A DNA stretch of 64,000 nucleotides from the NCBI GenBank assembly GCA_027186245.1, contig CP114485.1, positions 7,530,001 through 7,594,000 on the forward strand. Direction: 5' to 3'. The notes beneath the pieces are model-generated. The model made no database searches, was not told where the DNA came from, and saw only the letters and a program-made list of their open reading frames with translations. Every line of letters starts with the position of its first letter. Position 1 is the stretch's first letter. The translations under genes were made by a program, and so were the position numbers. Positions 44,760 to 57,005 of this stretch are shown in pieces. The stretch comes from Coriaria nepalensis (taxonomy: Eukaryota > Streptophyta > Magnoliopsida > Cucurbitales > Coriariaceae).

Positions 44760-45949
44760 ACCCTTCCTTAATTAAACAATTATTGCTAAATTATTCTCTC
44801 AAATTAATTATCTACTCTAGCACTCACAAGTCCTACCTTACATAATTGCAGGCCGGGGCGGAGTCATGATTCCGTTGAGGTGGGATGCGGAGGCGAAGCC
44901 CCGCGATATGTAAAATATAAATAAACTATGTTAACTTTCAAATATCTAATAAAATCTTTTTTTTTATTATTATTATTATTATTATTGATTATTTCCACAT
45001 AAAACATATAATTTCATGCGAAAATTCAAATTTTAAATGAAGAAATTTATAAAAAAGAGTGATAATTATATCCACGTACCCAATCCATTAAGAAATATAA
45101 AAGAATGAAACTGAGCAAAATAATCTAAGTAATAGAAATAAAAAAAATTTCTTTTTTATTTAATTTACCTTAGAAATAAAATTAATCTATTAAATCCTGT
45201 CCAAAAGCTTAAATCTAAGACTACTGTTAACACTTAGAAGAATAAATTAAAAGTTTCTGTAACCAGAATCCACATGCACTAAGGCTTATAGCATTCCAAT
45301 TCCACAACACGTGTATTTCAAATTTCTTAGCCACATGTCACGTTTAGAATAAAATTTTCAAAAATACTCTTATTTTATAATTTACAACTAAATTTATTAA
45401 AATATTATTATTCAATAATAAATTTTAAATTAAATATAAATTAATAATTATTCTCATTTTTATTTTAAAAAACATGTTTATTCTAACACATGTCAGATTT
45501 TACAACAAAACTTCCTAAAATATCATCGTATAAAATCATAATAGGTTGTTTGCGAGATGTAAAATTCAATTGTATTAAATTCAACATGTTTCCATTTTAT
45601 GCCCCCAAATTGGATGGAATTCTAAGATTTTAAGGTCGATGCACAACCTGCAATTTTTCTCGATACATCCATCTATAGTTCAGCCCCATTGGGCTACTCC
45701 AACTTCCAGTAATAACTTTTTCGCAACCACGCCCAGCCTATATTGCCTTGAAATGGAATTTGTTTGCTCTTTTATAACAAACATGACTACCTAAATTATT
45801 ATATGCTTGGTTAGAAATGAGAATGGGTCTATGATCCAAACCTCTTAATTGATTGTGTGAAACTGAGTTTGTTAGAAACCAATCACTTTAGGATGTTGTA
45901 CAAAAGGCTCTATCTAGCCTTTTAAAAATCTTGTTGCCTCTTTTGCCCT
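44760..45949. other. AT-rich intergenic region, no gene
   Basis: It contains an ATT microsatellite at about 44965-44986 and a GC-rich GGCCGGGGCGGAGTCATG patch at about 44853-44870 that resembles ends of plant DNA elements. No partner end was found. The right end may be the 3' extension of the LINE relic. Confidence 0.4.
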
Positions 45950-46515
45950 CTTATTCCACCGGGTATACTCAGCCCGAAAAAATCCCTAATCTTGTATGCA
46001 ACACTCATCCACTATATCTCAGAATTTTCGCATTTGTGAATAACTCCTCTCTGAGCCCCTTTTCTTTTCCCATGGATCAAATTCCTCATTAAAGTCTCCA
46101 CAAAAGAGCCAAGGAAGATCAAACAGACATGCTAGCCTTTTCAATAATGTTCAGGAATTGTGCCTCTCACTTGCCTCTACTAAACCATAAAACCCTATAA
46201 AATGCTAAAACTTTTCCTTCCCTCTAATAAAATTTGCATCGATGTGTGCAATAGAGTAATCTTTAATAGTGAGATATATCTCATTATTCAATAACAAGGC
46301 TAAATCACCTTTTAAGCCAACTCTAGCAACAAAAAAAACCATTCGGAAAACCCGACTTCAAATGTACCTTCTCTATTTGGCCATTGCACATCTTGGTCTT
46401 TATTAAGAAGACCAATTCTAGGTTACAATCATGGATATGCTTCCAGAGCACATCTAACATTCTAGGAGTACTCAAGCCTTGGACATTTCAACTTAAGCAA
46501 TTCATGATTCCCAAC
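45950..46515 (-). mobile_element. LINE (non-LTR) retrotransposon relic, endonuclease domain
   Basis: Read on the - strand from about 46510: NVQGLSTPRMLDVLWK (usual NVQGLG.P.T start of plant L1-type endonuclease), VFLIKTKM (usual ETK), and FCGDFNEEFDPWEKKRGS (canonical GDFNEIL...EK block). Many in-frame stops separate these. The reverse transcriptase that should follow downstream was not recognised. Confidence 0.75.
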
Positions 46516-47930
46516 GGATCTACATCTCATCCCCTACTAGTTCAGTGTGAGACATAACTCCATACTCATTGGTAACTCTTCCTGACTTAGCCATGCTACC
46601 CAGCCATAAATCCTTATAGTCATCCAAATTTCTAAATATCTTCTTAATGTTGGATATATGTTGCTTACCTACTACCTTGAATTTTGCATTTATTTACCTC
46701 AGGTTGCCCTCCAAGTACCTCCCACATATATAGATGTTCTTCTCGCCATGGCTAGATCATTTTTCCCCAAAATCGAATTCAACTCTCATGCTCTTACTCA
46801 GCTCCCGTGCTCTTACTCAGCTCTCGTGCTCTACTCAAAACACCCTTTTCATAACCCACTAGCAATTGAGTTTTAGATGAACAATTCAGCCCACTATGGC
46901 TCTCATGTCCACCCCCAATAATTGTTATGTATATTGGCCCAAAAGAAATGTCACTCAATAGCCCATTAGTCTCCATCTCGCCTCTTACTTCATTGAAGCA
47001 TTTTTCCTCTTAGATCTTTATAGTGGAGCCCACACTCCTACCTATATTGATTTCACCAATACTTGTGCCTTGTGCTCCAATTTCCTTATTTATGTAAATG
47101 ACCAAGTCTTCAGCTTAAGTGTCATAAACCACCATCATTAACTCTTCCCTAATTCCCCCCCCCCCCCCTAATTTTTTCATCTTTATTTCATTTTCTTACG
47201 CCTTGCTTGATTGTTTCCTTTTTTTTTCCATAATCGCCAACCCATTATGTTGAATTTGTCCACCGAAGATCTATTCTTGCTGCCACCTTCACCGTCTTAT
47301 GGCTAGCAAGTTGTTGATCTTCTACCCAGATTGGACTCACTATTCTTTCGTCTAACACTATTAAATTGAGTGGCAGCTTCTACTCTAATCCATGCACTAT
47401 ATCGAAGCAGACCAAAACTCCCCTCCTTTATGATTCTGCTTGGGCATTCATAAAGCATAAGATGTTTACTTTAGAAATGTGTAGACTATAGTTCTTTCGT
47501 GTCCTTATTGTATGCTTTGCCGATCATTTATTTTTTTTCTTCTTGGAGAGACTTCAAAGGCGGGGGTGGAAAAGTAGGCGATGGAAAGGATTGCGACCAA
47601 GCAGAAATTGGATATACAGAAAAAAGCTGTTTATAGGGTGGCTACTGGTGAAAAGAGGGTCAGAGTGAAAAATATTGCCACCATCACCAAGCGCCATAAA
47701 GGCTCCTCATTGGCCAAGACTCCCCTTAACCAACTTAGGGAGAAAGATACTTTACTGGTCGATACCTCAAGCGACTCCCACACAGACAATCATTTGGATG
47801 ACCCTAACCATGGGTCTCATTTCTCTTCAAAAAAGTCAGCCCTTGCATCCTCCACTCATATTATTCTCATGGGTCTCCTTTGACTAGCTTTGATTTGACT
47901 TCTTTTTACTATTCCCACTCCTCCTTCAGT
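46516..47930 (-). other. Probable ORF1 side of the LINE relic and undefined DNA
   Basis: This segment lies 5' of the LINE endonuclease on the same strand, where ORF1 is expected. A phrase LRYSAWIRVEA near 47430 resembles the YGPWLRA-type motif of plant LINE ORF1 C-termini. There is no intact frame. A C run lies at 47157-47168. A + strand open frame of 100 codons (47581-47883, Lys/Arg-rich) is not recognised and may be chance. Confidence 0.35.
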
Positions 47931-49830
47931 TAGGAATTTCATCATTAAGTGCTTGGTAGAAACTATCCCTCCTAAGGTGTTGATGGAGGATCAACCTAGG
48001 ATGATGTTGTTCCCCAACACACATTCTACCACTATGAATTTAATCATGATGTTACCCTTAATGGGAGATGTCCCTTACGGTCATCAGTAGACTGACAACC
48101 CTCTCTAGAATTAATGCTTCCCCAAAGAAGCCAGTGAGAGGAGTGAAAGTCGGATTTAGTTTCACATTCTCAATCTTCATCTACTTAAAGATTTCTAAGG
48201 AAATGATGTCAGCCACATTTCTCGTGTCTACTAAAACTCGATGGATGAGGTTGAAAGATACATTAACATATATCACTAGCACGTCGGCATGCGGATAACT
48301 CAATCCCTTCTCGTCAACCGCCCCAAAGGTAATCTCTTGACTTGGGATGGGTCGAGGTGTTCTGCTGAGTGAAAATACATTTATCTGCCTGAGCAACCTC
48401 TCCCACTCTTTTCTTTTTCGATTTGATTCACCTCCCTCTAATCCTCCTATAATCACATGCATCTCACGAGCCACTACTTAGTGTTCCCCTCGGGTCGGGG
48501 GTCTATCCTTATGCCTTATATCATTTCCTTCCCTATTATTCACCCTCGGTCTATAAACGTACTCACTGAGGTGACCTATCTGTACCAACCTTTCAATTTC
48601 TTTATTCAGTTCCCTACAAGTATCTATGTGGTGTACGTGATCTCCATGGAATTCACAATATAATGACCAATCATGACAAAATCCAGGTTTGAAAGGTTTT
48701 GGTGCCCTAAAAAGGTTATGGTCCTTATACTGAGTATATATATCCTCAATACTAGAGACCAGTGGTGTGTAGTTCTCCCTCGTAGAAGGCCTCTGAATTC
48801 TTCTTTCTGGGATTCTTCTCCAGGGAGAATCCTTTTTTTCCTCTTATCTTCATACCACAAAGCCTTACCTTTCTCCTACCTATGTCCATTGGTGTTAACT
48901 GCAGTCTTAGTTAGTTCTCTGCCATTCTCTCAACAACTCCTATCCCTCTGGCTTCCACTAAAGCTTCAACAAATGTCTTGAACTTCATTCGGCTTGCTCT
49001 TTGGAAGAACTTATTGTGATTAGAGCTCATAATGAAGGCATTCAGCACTATCGAGCTTCCCGACTCCTCAGTCTCTACGGCTGCCTTCTAGAAATAGTAG
49101 CAAAATCGGCCATATTCTCACCTACCCTCTTCTTGACTAGAGCTAAACTGTATACTGGAGGTCGTGTTGGATTGGCCCCCATAAAATTGGCTTCAAACTG
49201 CTCCCTCAGCTCTCTGAAAGAGTCAATGGACTTTAGAGTCAGCAAGTAGTACCATGATAGGGCTGACCCCTTGAGGGTCACATGGAAGGCCTGGCACATC
49301 ATCTCGTTGCTCATGTTGTTCAGCTTCATGATTCCCTCATATGCACTTGTATGATCATTAAGGTCCCCCTTTCCCTTATATCATTATGTACATAGACTCT
49401 TGAATCTAGCAAGCTGAGGTGCGTCCATTACTCTCTTGGTAAATGGCTATGTAGGATTCTGGATCTTCCCAAATTCTTTGACCATGTAAATGGCCAGATG
49501 GTTGGAGTGTGAATGAGCCTTCTTATCCCTTTGATTCTCATCTACAGTTTGGTGCACAAAGAGACGGGAAGAATTCGGCTATGAATCTATTCGGGCTTGA
49601 TCCAACCTCTAGATATCCTCCCTATCTCTACCTGAATACTTGCAATGGCCTCCTTGAGACATGTATCTGTGACCCTTTCCAAGTCATGGATTCGCTTTGT
49701 CATAGTTCTTTCCATCCTCTCGAATAGGTCATGTATAGCTACGTTTTCCATGGTCATCATTTGCCTTGTGGTATATCTTATTAGTCCCATGATAGATTGC
49801 TCCTTAGTCATGAGGCCTGTCAGGAGGGAG
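47931..49830 (-). mobile_element. Ty3/gypsy retrotransposon relic: gag, zinc-knuckle-like region, protease
   Basis: In - strand order: gag N-terminal helix-rich part (49587-49811), gag core (49075-49329: AFHVTLKGSALSWYYLL and SIDSFRELREQFEANF), a CEFHGDHVHHIDTC segment near 48640 typical of this gypsy clade, then MHVIIGGLEGGESNRKRK and the protease region (IHRVLVDTRNVADII at about 48200-48240, where the catalytic DTGSS has become DTRNV). After a frame change come PLTGFFGEALI and RDSFYQALNDEIPN down to about 47935. It is inactive. Confidence 0.85.
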
Positions 49831-50049
49831 AGGTCTGTTGTCCGCTGCGCTCACCACCTACATTACTTCCATCGATATTTCCATGATAGTCTTGCTTCCT
49901 TCGCCAAATGTCACTTAGCCTATTGGAGCTTCGAGAATGAAGACAGTCATCCCCACAATCAGTGTCAAACTGTTGACCAAAATTTTGTTCACTCCAAAGG
50001 GATCTCCACAACATTGTGCTCTAAGGCTAAATCCTCATGCGAAAAGAAA

Positions 50050-50270
50050 CAAAGAATTAATCCAAGATAACAGCCAGTCTAACTCCCCTTTGATGATTAA
50101 GTTAGATGTTTAATGTTAATGTAGAAGAAAAAGTTTTTAAGGTGTAAATTGTGAACGTACTTCATTAGGATAAAAAAAATTTTTTATCTTTTTCTTGTAG
50201 ACAAAAAGGAAAACCTAGTGGGCCCTTGTTGTTAGGCTCATAATCATTGGGATTAGGGCCATGTGATTGA
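50050..50270 (-). repeat. Possible LTR piece of the Ty3/gypsy relic
   Basis: It lies just upstream (- strand sense) of the gag relic. It contains CTCCCCTTTGATGATTAAG, reminiscent of a segment common in LTRs of this gypsy group. The ends and a partner LTR were not found, so the call is tentative. Confidence 0.3.
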
Positions 50271-50539
50271 CATGTGTTGGACAGTGTCCGCACCCCCACC
50301 ACCCCCAGCTTGGTTGGAAATTATCTCACTCCTGGATTAAAGATATTATTATCATTTTTCCTTATCCTTCAACATTTCTCTTGATTCTGGGGCTGAGGTT
50401 TATTTCTCAGCTCAGCCAACCGTTTCTATCATTTTGCATTTGCTATCTATATGAGATTGAAGTGCAGAGCATCGACTTTCCACCATTAATAGCTGACGGT
50501 GAGCTAGAAGGCAAGAAGAGCACCAATTGATAAGGCTAT

Positions 50540-51320
50540 ATTCAAGTTTAGCCTTCAAACTCCAAGAAGATGAGAGAGGGAATTTTCATATTTCTCACTG
50601 ATTCAATTCGGGTGATTACAATTGATGTTGTACTCGATTCTAACTGAAATTAGGTATCATTTTGTCACACTGAATTTAATTACTTTTTTCTCAATTGATC
50701 TGCAGGTAGTTTCCTTCATCCGAGCTTGAAGATGACTTCAGTTCATCCTTTGGCATTTATAAACTAGTTCAGTTCACACATGAAGTCACCCGACACGTTG
50801 TTTCTCTTCTTTTCAACCTGTCGGTTTATTTAGATTTTAATCCCATGTCAAAATTCAGACCATCAATGGCAATAATGATTATGGTGTTCTGGCGTTATTC
50901 TTAGGAACTGGAAATAACAGTCATTGAAGTAATAATAGCAACATGGGTCAAAACGAATTCATCTCGTTAATGAGAGAGATCATCTCTATGCATCTTTTGG
51001 CCACACAAAAAAAGTCACTCTATGCATCAATAAAACCCATTTAGGATTTAATCTTAATATAAGATTGTTTTTAAGAAACCGACGGGATGTACCTAGTCTA
51101 GATGGCATCTGAACCCCATTCGGGGGCCTTGAATTTGACACAACATCTTGTTTTTTGTTTCTGCTTTGTTCATGTTTTGTTTGTTTTCGTTACTATGAAA
51201 TCAAAATCAACCGAATGCTCGGCCAATCAATCTTGGTGGAGAAAAGGTTACATACATGTCACGTTACCCGGACTCTGACGTGTCCCGTGATTGACCCTCA
51301 CTCCGACCAACAACGACACG
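50540..51320. other. Intergenic DNA upstream of the IQD5-like gene
   Basis: No gene recognised. Short open frames here look random. Confidence 0.4.
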
Positions 51321-51321
51321 A

Positions 51322-51520
51322 ATACGATGTCGTCTCTTTCTCTCTCTCCCTCTGTCCAAACAATACGACGCCGTCTCTCTCTCTCTCCCTCTCTATAGTT
51401 AAGACTCTACGCATTAGTCAACTGGACATATTGGTCCTCACACTTCACTCTTTTCTCTTATAGTTCAAACTCTATGCATTAGTCAACGGGACATTGGTCC
51501 TCACTCTTCACTCTTTTCTC
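51322..51520 (+). repeat. Tandem duplications in the IQD5 upstream/leader region
   Basis: First, AATACGATGTCGTCTCT (51321) recurs as AATACGACGCCGTCTCT (51362), each followed by a CT-rich tract. Second, a 64-base unit (51393-51456, beginning CTATAGTTAAGACTCTACGC) recurs at 51457-51520 with a few changes. Both share GCATTAGTCAAC and TTGGTCCTCAC. Confidence 0.8.
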
Positions 51521-51529
51521 CTTTTCCTG

Positions 51530-52569
51530 AAAAGTGACCTTTTTTATATTGCAGGCTGAAAATCGTCTCACCTTTCTTTCCCTTTATTTTTTAATGCCCA
51601 AAGTAGAATCTAGAGAGAGAGAGAGGTTGGTGAGATTTCGTCTCTCTCGTTTCCTGAAATCCGAAGTTCTCATCTTTCTAGTTGAATTGAGCTCGAAAAT
51701 TTTGAAAAATTGTTTGAGAGAGTTGGAGATTGGGCACGGAGATTTGAATTTTACTGATTGATGCTTCAAGGACTGAGAAATAGTTAATTCTTCATTGATT
51801 TTGGAGTTATTTTCTATCGATTTTGATCTGAATTTTCTCTTGAATTTCATCTTCGCGAGGCTGTAATGTATGGATCTTTACTGTTTCATATTGGTGGTGC
51901 ATTTCATATTCGGTCTTCTAGGTTTTCTTTAATTGTATTTCCATAAGGCCGAAAATTCAAATTCTGACGATTAGTTCTGTCAAAAGACTACGCTGAGAAG
52001 ACTTGATGGTCAAAATGTGTATCTACTAAGTCCTTCGCGAAGCATAACTTTGTTCTCTGCGTGCAACTTTTGATAGTCGTGGTCACTGCTGGCTTGTAAT
52101 TTGTCTCATAGTTTTTAAAGAGAGTGGATTTTCATCTCGAATCAACCCCGATTGAACATGATGCTGCAAGTGCAAAAAATTTAAATACATTTCTGTTCTT
52201 AAAATGTAATGATTTCTATTTCGATGATATTTTCTTCTGCTGCGTTTGCTTGAAACAACCTGTTGTGTTGTAGACTTGTAGTTGATGAATTCCAACTCTT
52301 TAATGTGGATACTTTGACGCCGTGAGTTATGTGAAAAGTAGTCTAGTGACAGAGTCCAGATAATATCTTGTGTCAAAATGTTCATTTGCATTATCTAGTT
52401 TTCAGATGCATGTATTATAGATATCTGAATAAATAAAAAGATTAGCTCGACTATCTTTAATTGTATCAAAGTAAAGTTCCGGCTGCTTCTGTATTCATAT
52501 GACAAGAATGTTTTTAATTGTTATTATTTTTCTAGGTTTTTGTTTGAGTGAACAATAGTGATTGCTGCC
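51530..52569 (+). promoter_or_regulatory. Probable 5' UTR with a leader intron, IQD5-like gene
   Basis: A good branch/pyrimidine/acceptor signal TTATTATTTTTCTAG ends at 52535, 34 bases before the ATG. This suggests that a leader intron precedes a short untranslated end of the first coding exon. The upstream leader exon is probably near 51540-51920, but the donor is uncertain. An in-frame TGA at about 52549 shows that the ORF cannot begin further upstream in genomic sequence. Confidence 0.45.
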
Positions 52570-55154
52570 ATGGGTGTCTCAGGGAAATGGATCAAAACGT
52601 TAATTGGTTTAAAGAAATCAGAAAAGCCAAAGTCTTGGAAGAAGGATGAAAATGTGAGTGCTCTTTTTTAGTTCATTTATAGTTACGTCATCCAACGGCT
52701 ATTGATTATTATTATTACAAGTTCAAACTGGTGCTGAAATTGCACTTTGAGATATTTCACAACTGTTTCTCGATTTCAAATTAGACAACTGTCTTTTATG
52801 AGGTTGTAATGATGTAATCTGCATCCCTCGACTGTATCCCACCTTGACTGCAACTCTCCTGTACATCTGCTGCGTGTAATATGCTGCTAATTATGCTTAA
52901 GTTGTTTGGATGTTCATATCAACTCCCCTTCCTATGTTTGATGCTTCCCCGAGCTCATTAACATTTCATATTCCTCCTTTCATCTTACCAGAGGACAGAT
53001 AATACCAAGCTTGGGCTTAGGAGAAGTCACTCTGTTGAAATCGATGCTGAAAAAATTCATTATGAGTTTGATGGTAGTGCTGTTCAACTTGTTGGAGATG
53101 CTACTATTCCTTCAAATCCTAATGCTGCTGGTTTGCCTTCGGATTCCCTCCACATACATGATGTGTCATATAGCCAACAGAATGATAGGGAAGAGTGGGC
53201 TGCAGTACGCATCCAAACAGGATTTAGGGGATTTCTGGTATTTCTTCATATGTAATGTGTCTCTTGATCGTTGAACTCTGCCCAGTCCTTGCTTCATATA
53301 CACTAACTTCCTTCTGACTTCACTTTTTTTTTTTTTTTTTTTCCAATTTCTTGTATGGTTACTTAAAGTAAAATGAGCTAAAAATTGGCATTTGCTAGTG
53401 ACTAAAAATAAAACTTGGTGAAGAGTTACTGAATTTCTTATTCAAGTCTCGTGGTGTTTTCTTAGGCTAGAAGAGATCTCCGAGCATTGAAGGGATTGGT
53501 AAGACTCCAGGCTCTCGTCAGAGGCCATGCTGTGAGAAAACAAGCTGCTATAACTCTTCGTTGCATGCAAGCATTGGTAAGAGTTCAGGCTCGGGTCAGA
53601 GCAAGGCATGTTCGTCTTGCATTGGAAAGTCAAACAGCGCCGCAAAATATTGAAGAACAACTTCCAAATGAAGCTCATGGAAAACAAATAGAAGTAAGGA
53701 AAAATTTGTGTCCATTCTTGACAATGCAATTCAATCGACTTTTTTAGCTCACATCTTTGCTGAAAATTCAGGAAGGGTGGTGTGACAGTGTGGGTTCCGT
53801 TGAAGAAATTCAAGCCAAGTTGTTAAAGAGGCAGGAGGCTGAGGCCAAGCGTGAGAGAGCCATGGCATATGCCCTGACTCATCAGGTTAGACACTGATCG
53901 TCAATTGTAGACTTGTGAAAGGGCAAACTCTATTCTTGATGGATTCTATTATTTTTACATGAGAACATCATTAGGCCACTAGAGTTGAGAAAGGGAAAGA
54001 TGAGAACTGAATGAGTAAGATAGCATTAATGCAATTCTTTTTGTCTAAGCCTGCTTGTGATGTGCAGGTGGCATTGATATTTCACCAGACTGATTGTATC
54101 ACAAATCACTCAATTCCTATACTTGGATTCTATGCAAGATATAACTGATAAAAGTCAAGAATTTTGGTTGAGGGATACAATTCCGATTAGTTAATATGAA
54201 ACTTCAAAGACGAAATAAATGAAAGCCATATGACATGTTTTCCTTTCCATTCTTAATTGCTTTTATTGGTACATCCCCCCCTTGATACTTAAAATCATAT
54301 CCGTGTCTGCATTTCATCTTAGTGGACTGAGAACCATTTGTTTGAAGAGCTTCATAATTCTCGAGCTAACACTATGAATTCTCTTTTCCTCCAGTGGCAA
54401 GCCAGATCAAGGCAGCAAGCTCATCCTCTCAGGTTTGAACCAGATAAAAACAGCTGGGGTTGGAATTGGCTGGAAAGATGGATGGCTGTGCGTCCATGGG
54501 AAAATCGCTTTCTTGATACAAATGTCAATGATGGAGTGATAGTACTTGAGAATGGATCATCCCAGGGAAAAAACGGAATCATCACCCCACTAAAAATTCC
54601 AGGCAAAAAACCAATTGTTTCAACTCTGCATACAAATCTCTCAAGTCAGAAAACCGTTCCTTCTCATTCAGATAAAGCCAACTCTGGATCAGGCATAAAT
54701 TCTAGGTCACAGAGCAATCCAAAAGAGAGATCCATTCAACCTGACAAACAGGCAAAGAAGCGGCTGTCTCTACCTAGTAGTACCGGTGAGTTTGCTTTTG
54801 TTTGTAAACCAAATTCATTCTACCGTTAGTTCCATTACACATTATTGTTCTCATCATATATTGGTTCTATTTGGTATGTGGAAAGTATTAGATTTCCTGT
54901 GATTCTGTATTCTTCTGATTACAATAACCGGATCTAGTTCAAAGCAGGTGGAGCAATATTTAGAAACAGTTTTCATATTTGTTTATATAATTTCGGCAGG
55001 GGGGCCTCCATATAATAAAACATCCCGGGACTCGAGCAAAACAGCTGTCAAAGCAACACCAAGCTCTCTAAAGCCCATGAAGGAAAAATTGAAGCTTAAC
55101 GGAGGATCAGATTCGGACCCCACAAAACCCACTACACATGCCTCTGATGTATAA
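52570..55154 (+). CDS. IQD5: IQ67-domain calmodulin-binding protein, IQD5-like (six coding exons)
   Basis: IQD proteins are plant calmodulin-binding scaffolds, mostly on microtubules and at the plasma membrane. Exons: 52570-52653, 52992-53237, 53466-53693, 53772-53885, 54395-54785, 55000-55154; all GT-AG, in frame, 405 residues. The N-terminus [19 protein letters not shown] is basic. IQ67 spans about residues 97-163 with [13 protein letters not shown] (IQxxxRG type) followed by [18 protein letters not shown] and repeated basic, hydrophobic IQ/1-5-10 patterns. The intron inside IQ67 falls after Leu110 in phase 0, the position conserved across the family. Later blocks [40 protein letters not shown] and SNPKERS...KKRLSLPSS match IQD5 rather than IQD6-8. 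The C-terminus is Ser/Lys-rich and disordered. The gene looks intact. Confidence 0.93.
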
Positions 55155-55691
55155 ACCTCCTCAGTATCCCAAGAATTTTAAGCCACTCTGGCTATTATTT
55201 TGCCACTGAGGCAGTGCCATGTGTCCGGTTTGTATATAGCATAAGATCTGAACGACCTAATCGACTCTCGATCAGGTCAGTTTGGTGCAAATGTCAGGAC
55301 AAGATTTGATCGGATTCAATCGGGTTTATTAAAAAAAATCCTAAACCGAAAAAAGATAATGAAAGAAAATTTTAAAAATATATGGGGAAAAAAATGTATT
55401 TTTGAAGTATAAATTAAAGATTTTGTAATTAAGATGTTCATGTATGAAAAAGAGCTAAATGACATTATCTCTAGAATATAAATTAAAGATTTTATAATTA
55501 CTATATTCATGTATGAAAAAGAGCTAAATGACATTATTTTAAGTGGTTGGAATAACAAATTTTCTACTCTAAATATACACTAGGATATTTAGTAAATAAC
55601 TTTCTATTTCTATGTATATATATATATATATTTAGTAGGTCAATCATGATAAACTAACCTAATCAATTTGATGTTTGCAATTTTTGTGATT
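55155..55691. other. Downstream of the IQD5-like gene; AT-rich with a local direct repeat
   Basis: It includes the probable IQD5 3' UTR. A unit ATTCATGTATGAAAAAGAGC occurs twice (about 55436 and 55506) with flanking similarity of about 60 bases. A TA microsatellite lies at about 55613-55631. Confidence 0.5.
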
Positions 55692-56289
55692 TGATGTACA
55701 ATAGAAAAATATAAAAACAGTAAACACAATCAACACAACAAGATATAGTGATTCGTCTTTTCAATCTATTGATCTAGGAAGACTACGCCCACTCTTAAGC
55801 TCTTGAAAACCATAGGAACTTATACTATTATTCTCTTATCAATTTTTGGAAACAATCACAAAACACAAGCAATATCAATTTCTCACTCAATATTCAATCA
55901 CAGATTTCCCAAAGATTTAACCATAAATCATGAATCTCTAATCAAAGAGGGATAATCTATCTTGTAGATCTATCAAAGAAGGATGGGAAATCAAGCAAGA
56001 AGGTATATAGATATTAACCAATAAATCGCAACCATCAAGCATGAACAACCCATGAAAATCGCTAAAGATGATGTGAGAGAGAGATTTTTTTTTTTTTTTG
56101 GTTGCTATTGTGTCGTGCGGATGCTGAAGACTAAAGGGAAAACCCCTAAAAATTGCTTCTCACATGTAAGAGGGAGCTAGCACGTTGCAAAGCCAAATTT
56201 GGGTGTATTGCCTTGTCCAATAGGTATAACCCGGGTCATGGCCTATCCAAACACCCAATTGGGTTTCACCTCACAATGATGGCCCAACA
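55692..56289 (-). repeat. 3' LTR of a Ty1/copia relic
   Basis: On the - strand the LTR begins TGTTGGGCCATCATTG at 56289, directly after AAGGTGGATAT, which resembles a polypurine tract. The far end, near 55692, is estimated from a TGATGTACA edge and is uncertain. It lies just downstream of copia RNase H remains on the same strand. Confidence 0.55.
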
Positions 56290-56459
56290 ATATCCACCTT
56301 GAAGCCCAATTCGAAATCCTCATCTAAGAGAAATAGTGGTATACCTCTAAGATGGTAATCACTCATAGCTCAAAATTTATAGTGTATCACCCCATATATA
56401 ACATGTTCAAACAATGTTCAAACTTAGTCACCATAACTATTTTCATACTCATGTTCAAA

Positions 56460-57005
56460 AGATTTTTTTCCGTCAGAACTTCAGAAATAATGACGAACCT
56501 AGAAGCAATTTGATCTCGAACGAAGTAGTATTTTAAATCGACGTGCTTCGTTCTCTCATGATGAATTAGATTCTTGATCAGATGAATGGCGCTTTGGCAT
56601 CATAGTCTTGCTTAGGTGAATCGCCCTTTGGCTGTCTAACAAAATAGTACATGTTTCATCCATGATCCTAACCTCTTTTAGAAGACATTGAATCCATATT
56701 ACCTCTTTGAATGTATCGGTCAAGGAAATTTATTTCGCCTCCATTGAAAAAAGTGCTACAAGCGGTTGAAGTTGCGATTTCCAACTTATATAATTCCCTT
56801 CAAGAAGGAATTGATGAGATGTTGTTGATTTTCTCGAATCTTGATTACCTGCAAAGTTGAAATCTACAAAAGCAACTATATTTAAATCGTTAGTCCAATT
56901 ATAAAATTTTAAATCAATATGACAAGAGCAATCAATATACTTCAATAATAATTTTAAGGCTAACCAATTATCATAGCCTGGATTTGATAAAAACATACTC
57001 AATAA
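56460..57005 (-). mobile_element. Ty1/copia relic, RNase H domain
   Basis: On the - strand: LLLKYIDCS, then VAFVDFNFAGNQDSRKSTT (canonical D-A-D-W/Y-A-G...R-S-T-S/T) and ISWKSQLQPLVALFSMEAK (canonical SWKS..Q..V..S..EAE). Downstream, in broken frames, come remains equivalent to the VKTKHIDIRHHF end. Reverse transcriptase upstream is absent. Confidence 0.85.

Noticed and set aside
47581..47883. 100-codon Lys/Arg-rich + strand frame as a gene
   Set aside because: It lies opposite the presumed LINE ORF1 side, next to a gypsy relic, and has no recognisable domain or promoter.
48068..50070. Several + strand frames of 70-141 codons
   Set aside because: They are antisense to the gypsy gag-protease relic, whose - strand motifs are unambiguous.
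53442..53813. 123-codon - strand frame in the IQD5 locus
   Set aside because: Antisense shadow of IQD5 exons 3 and 4.
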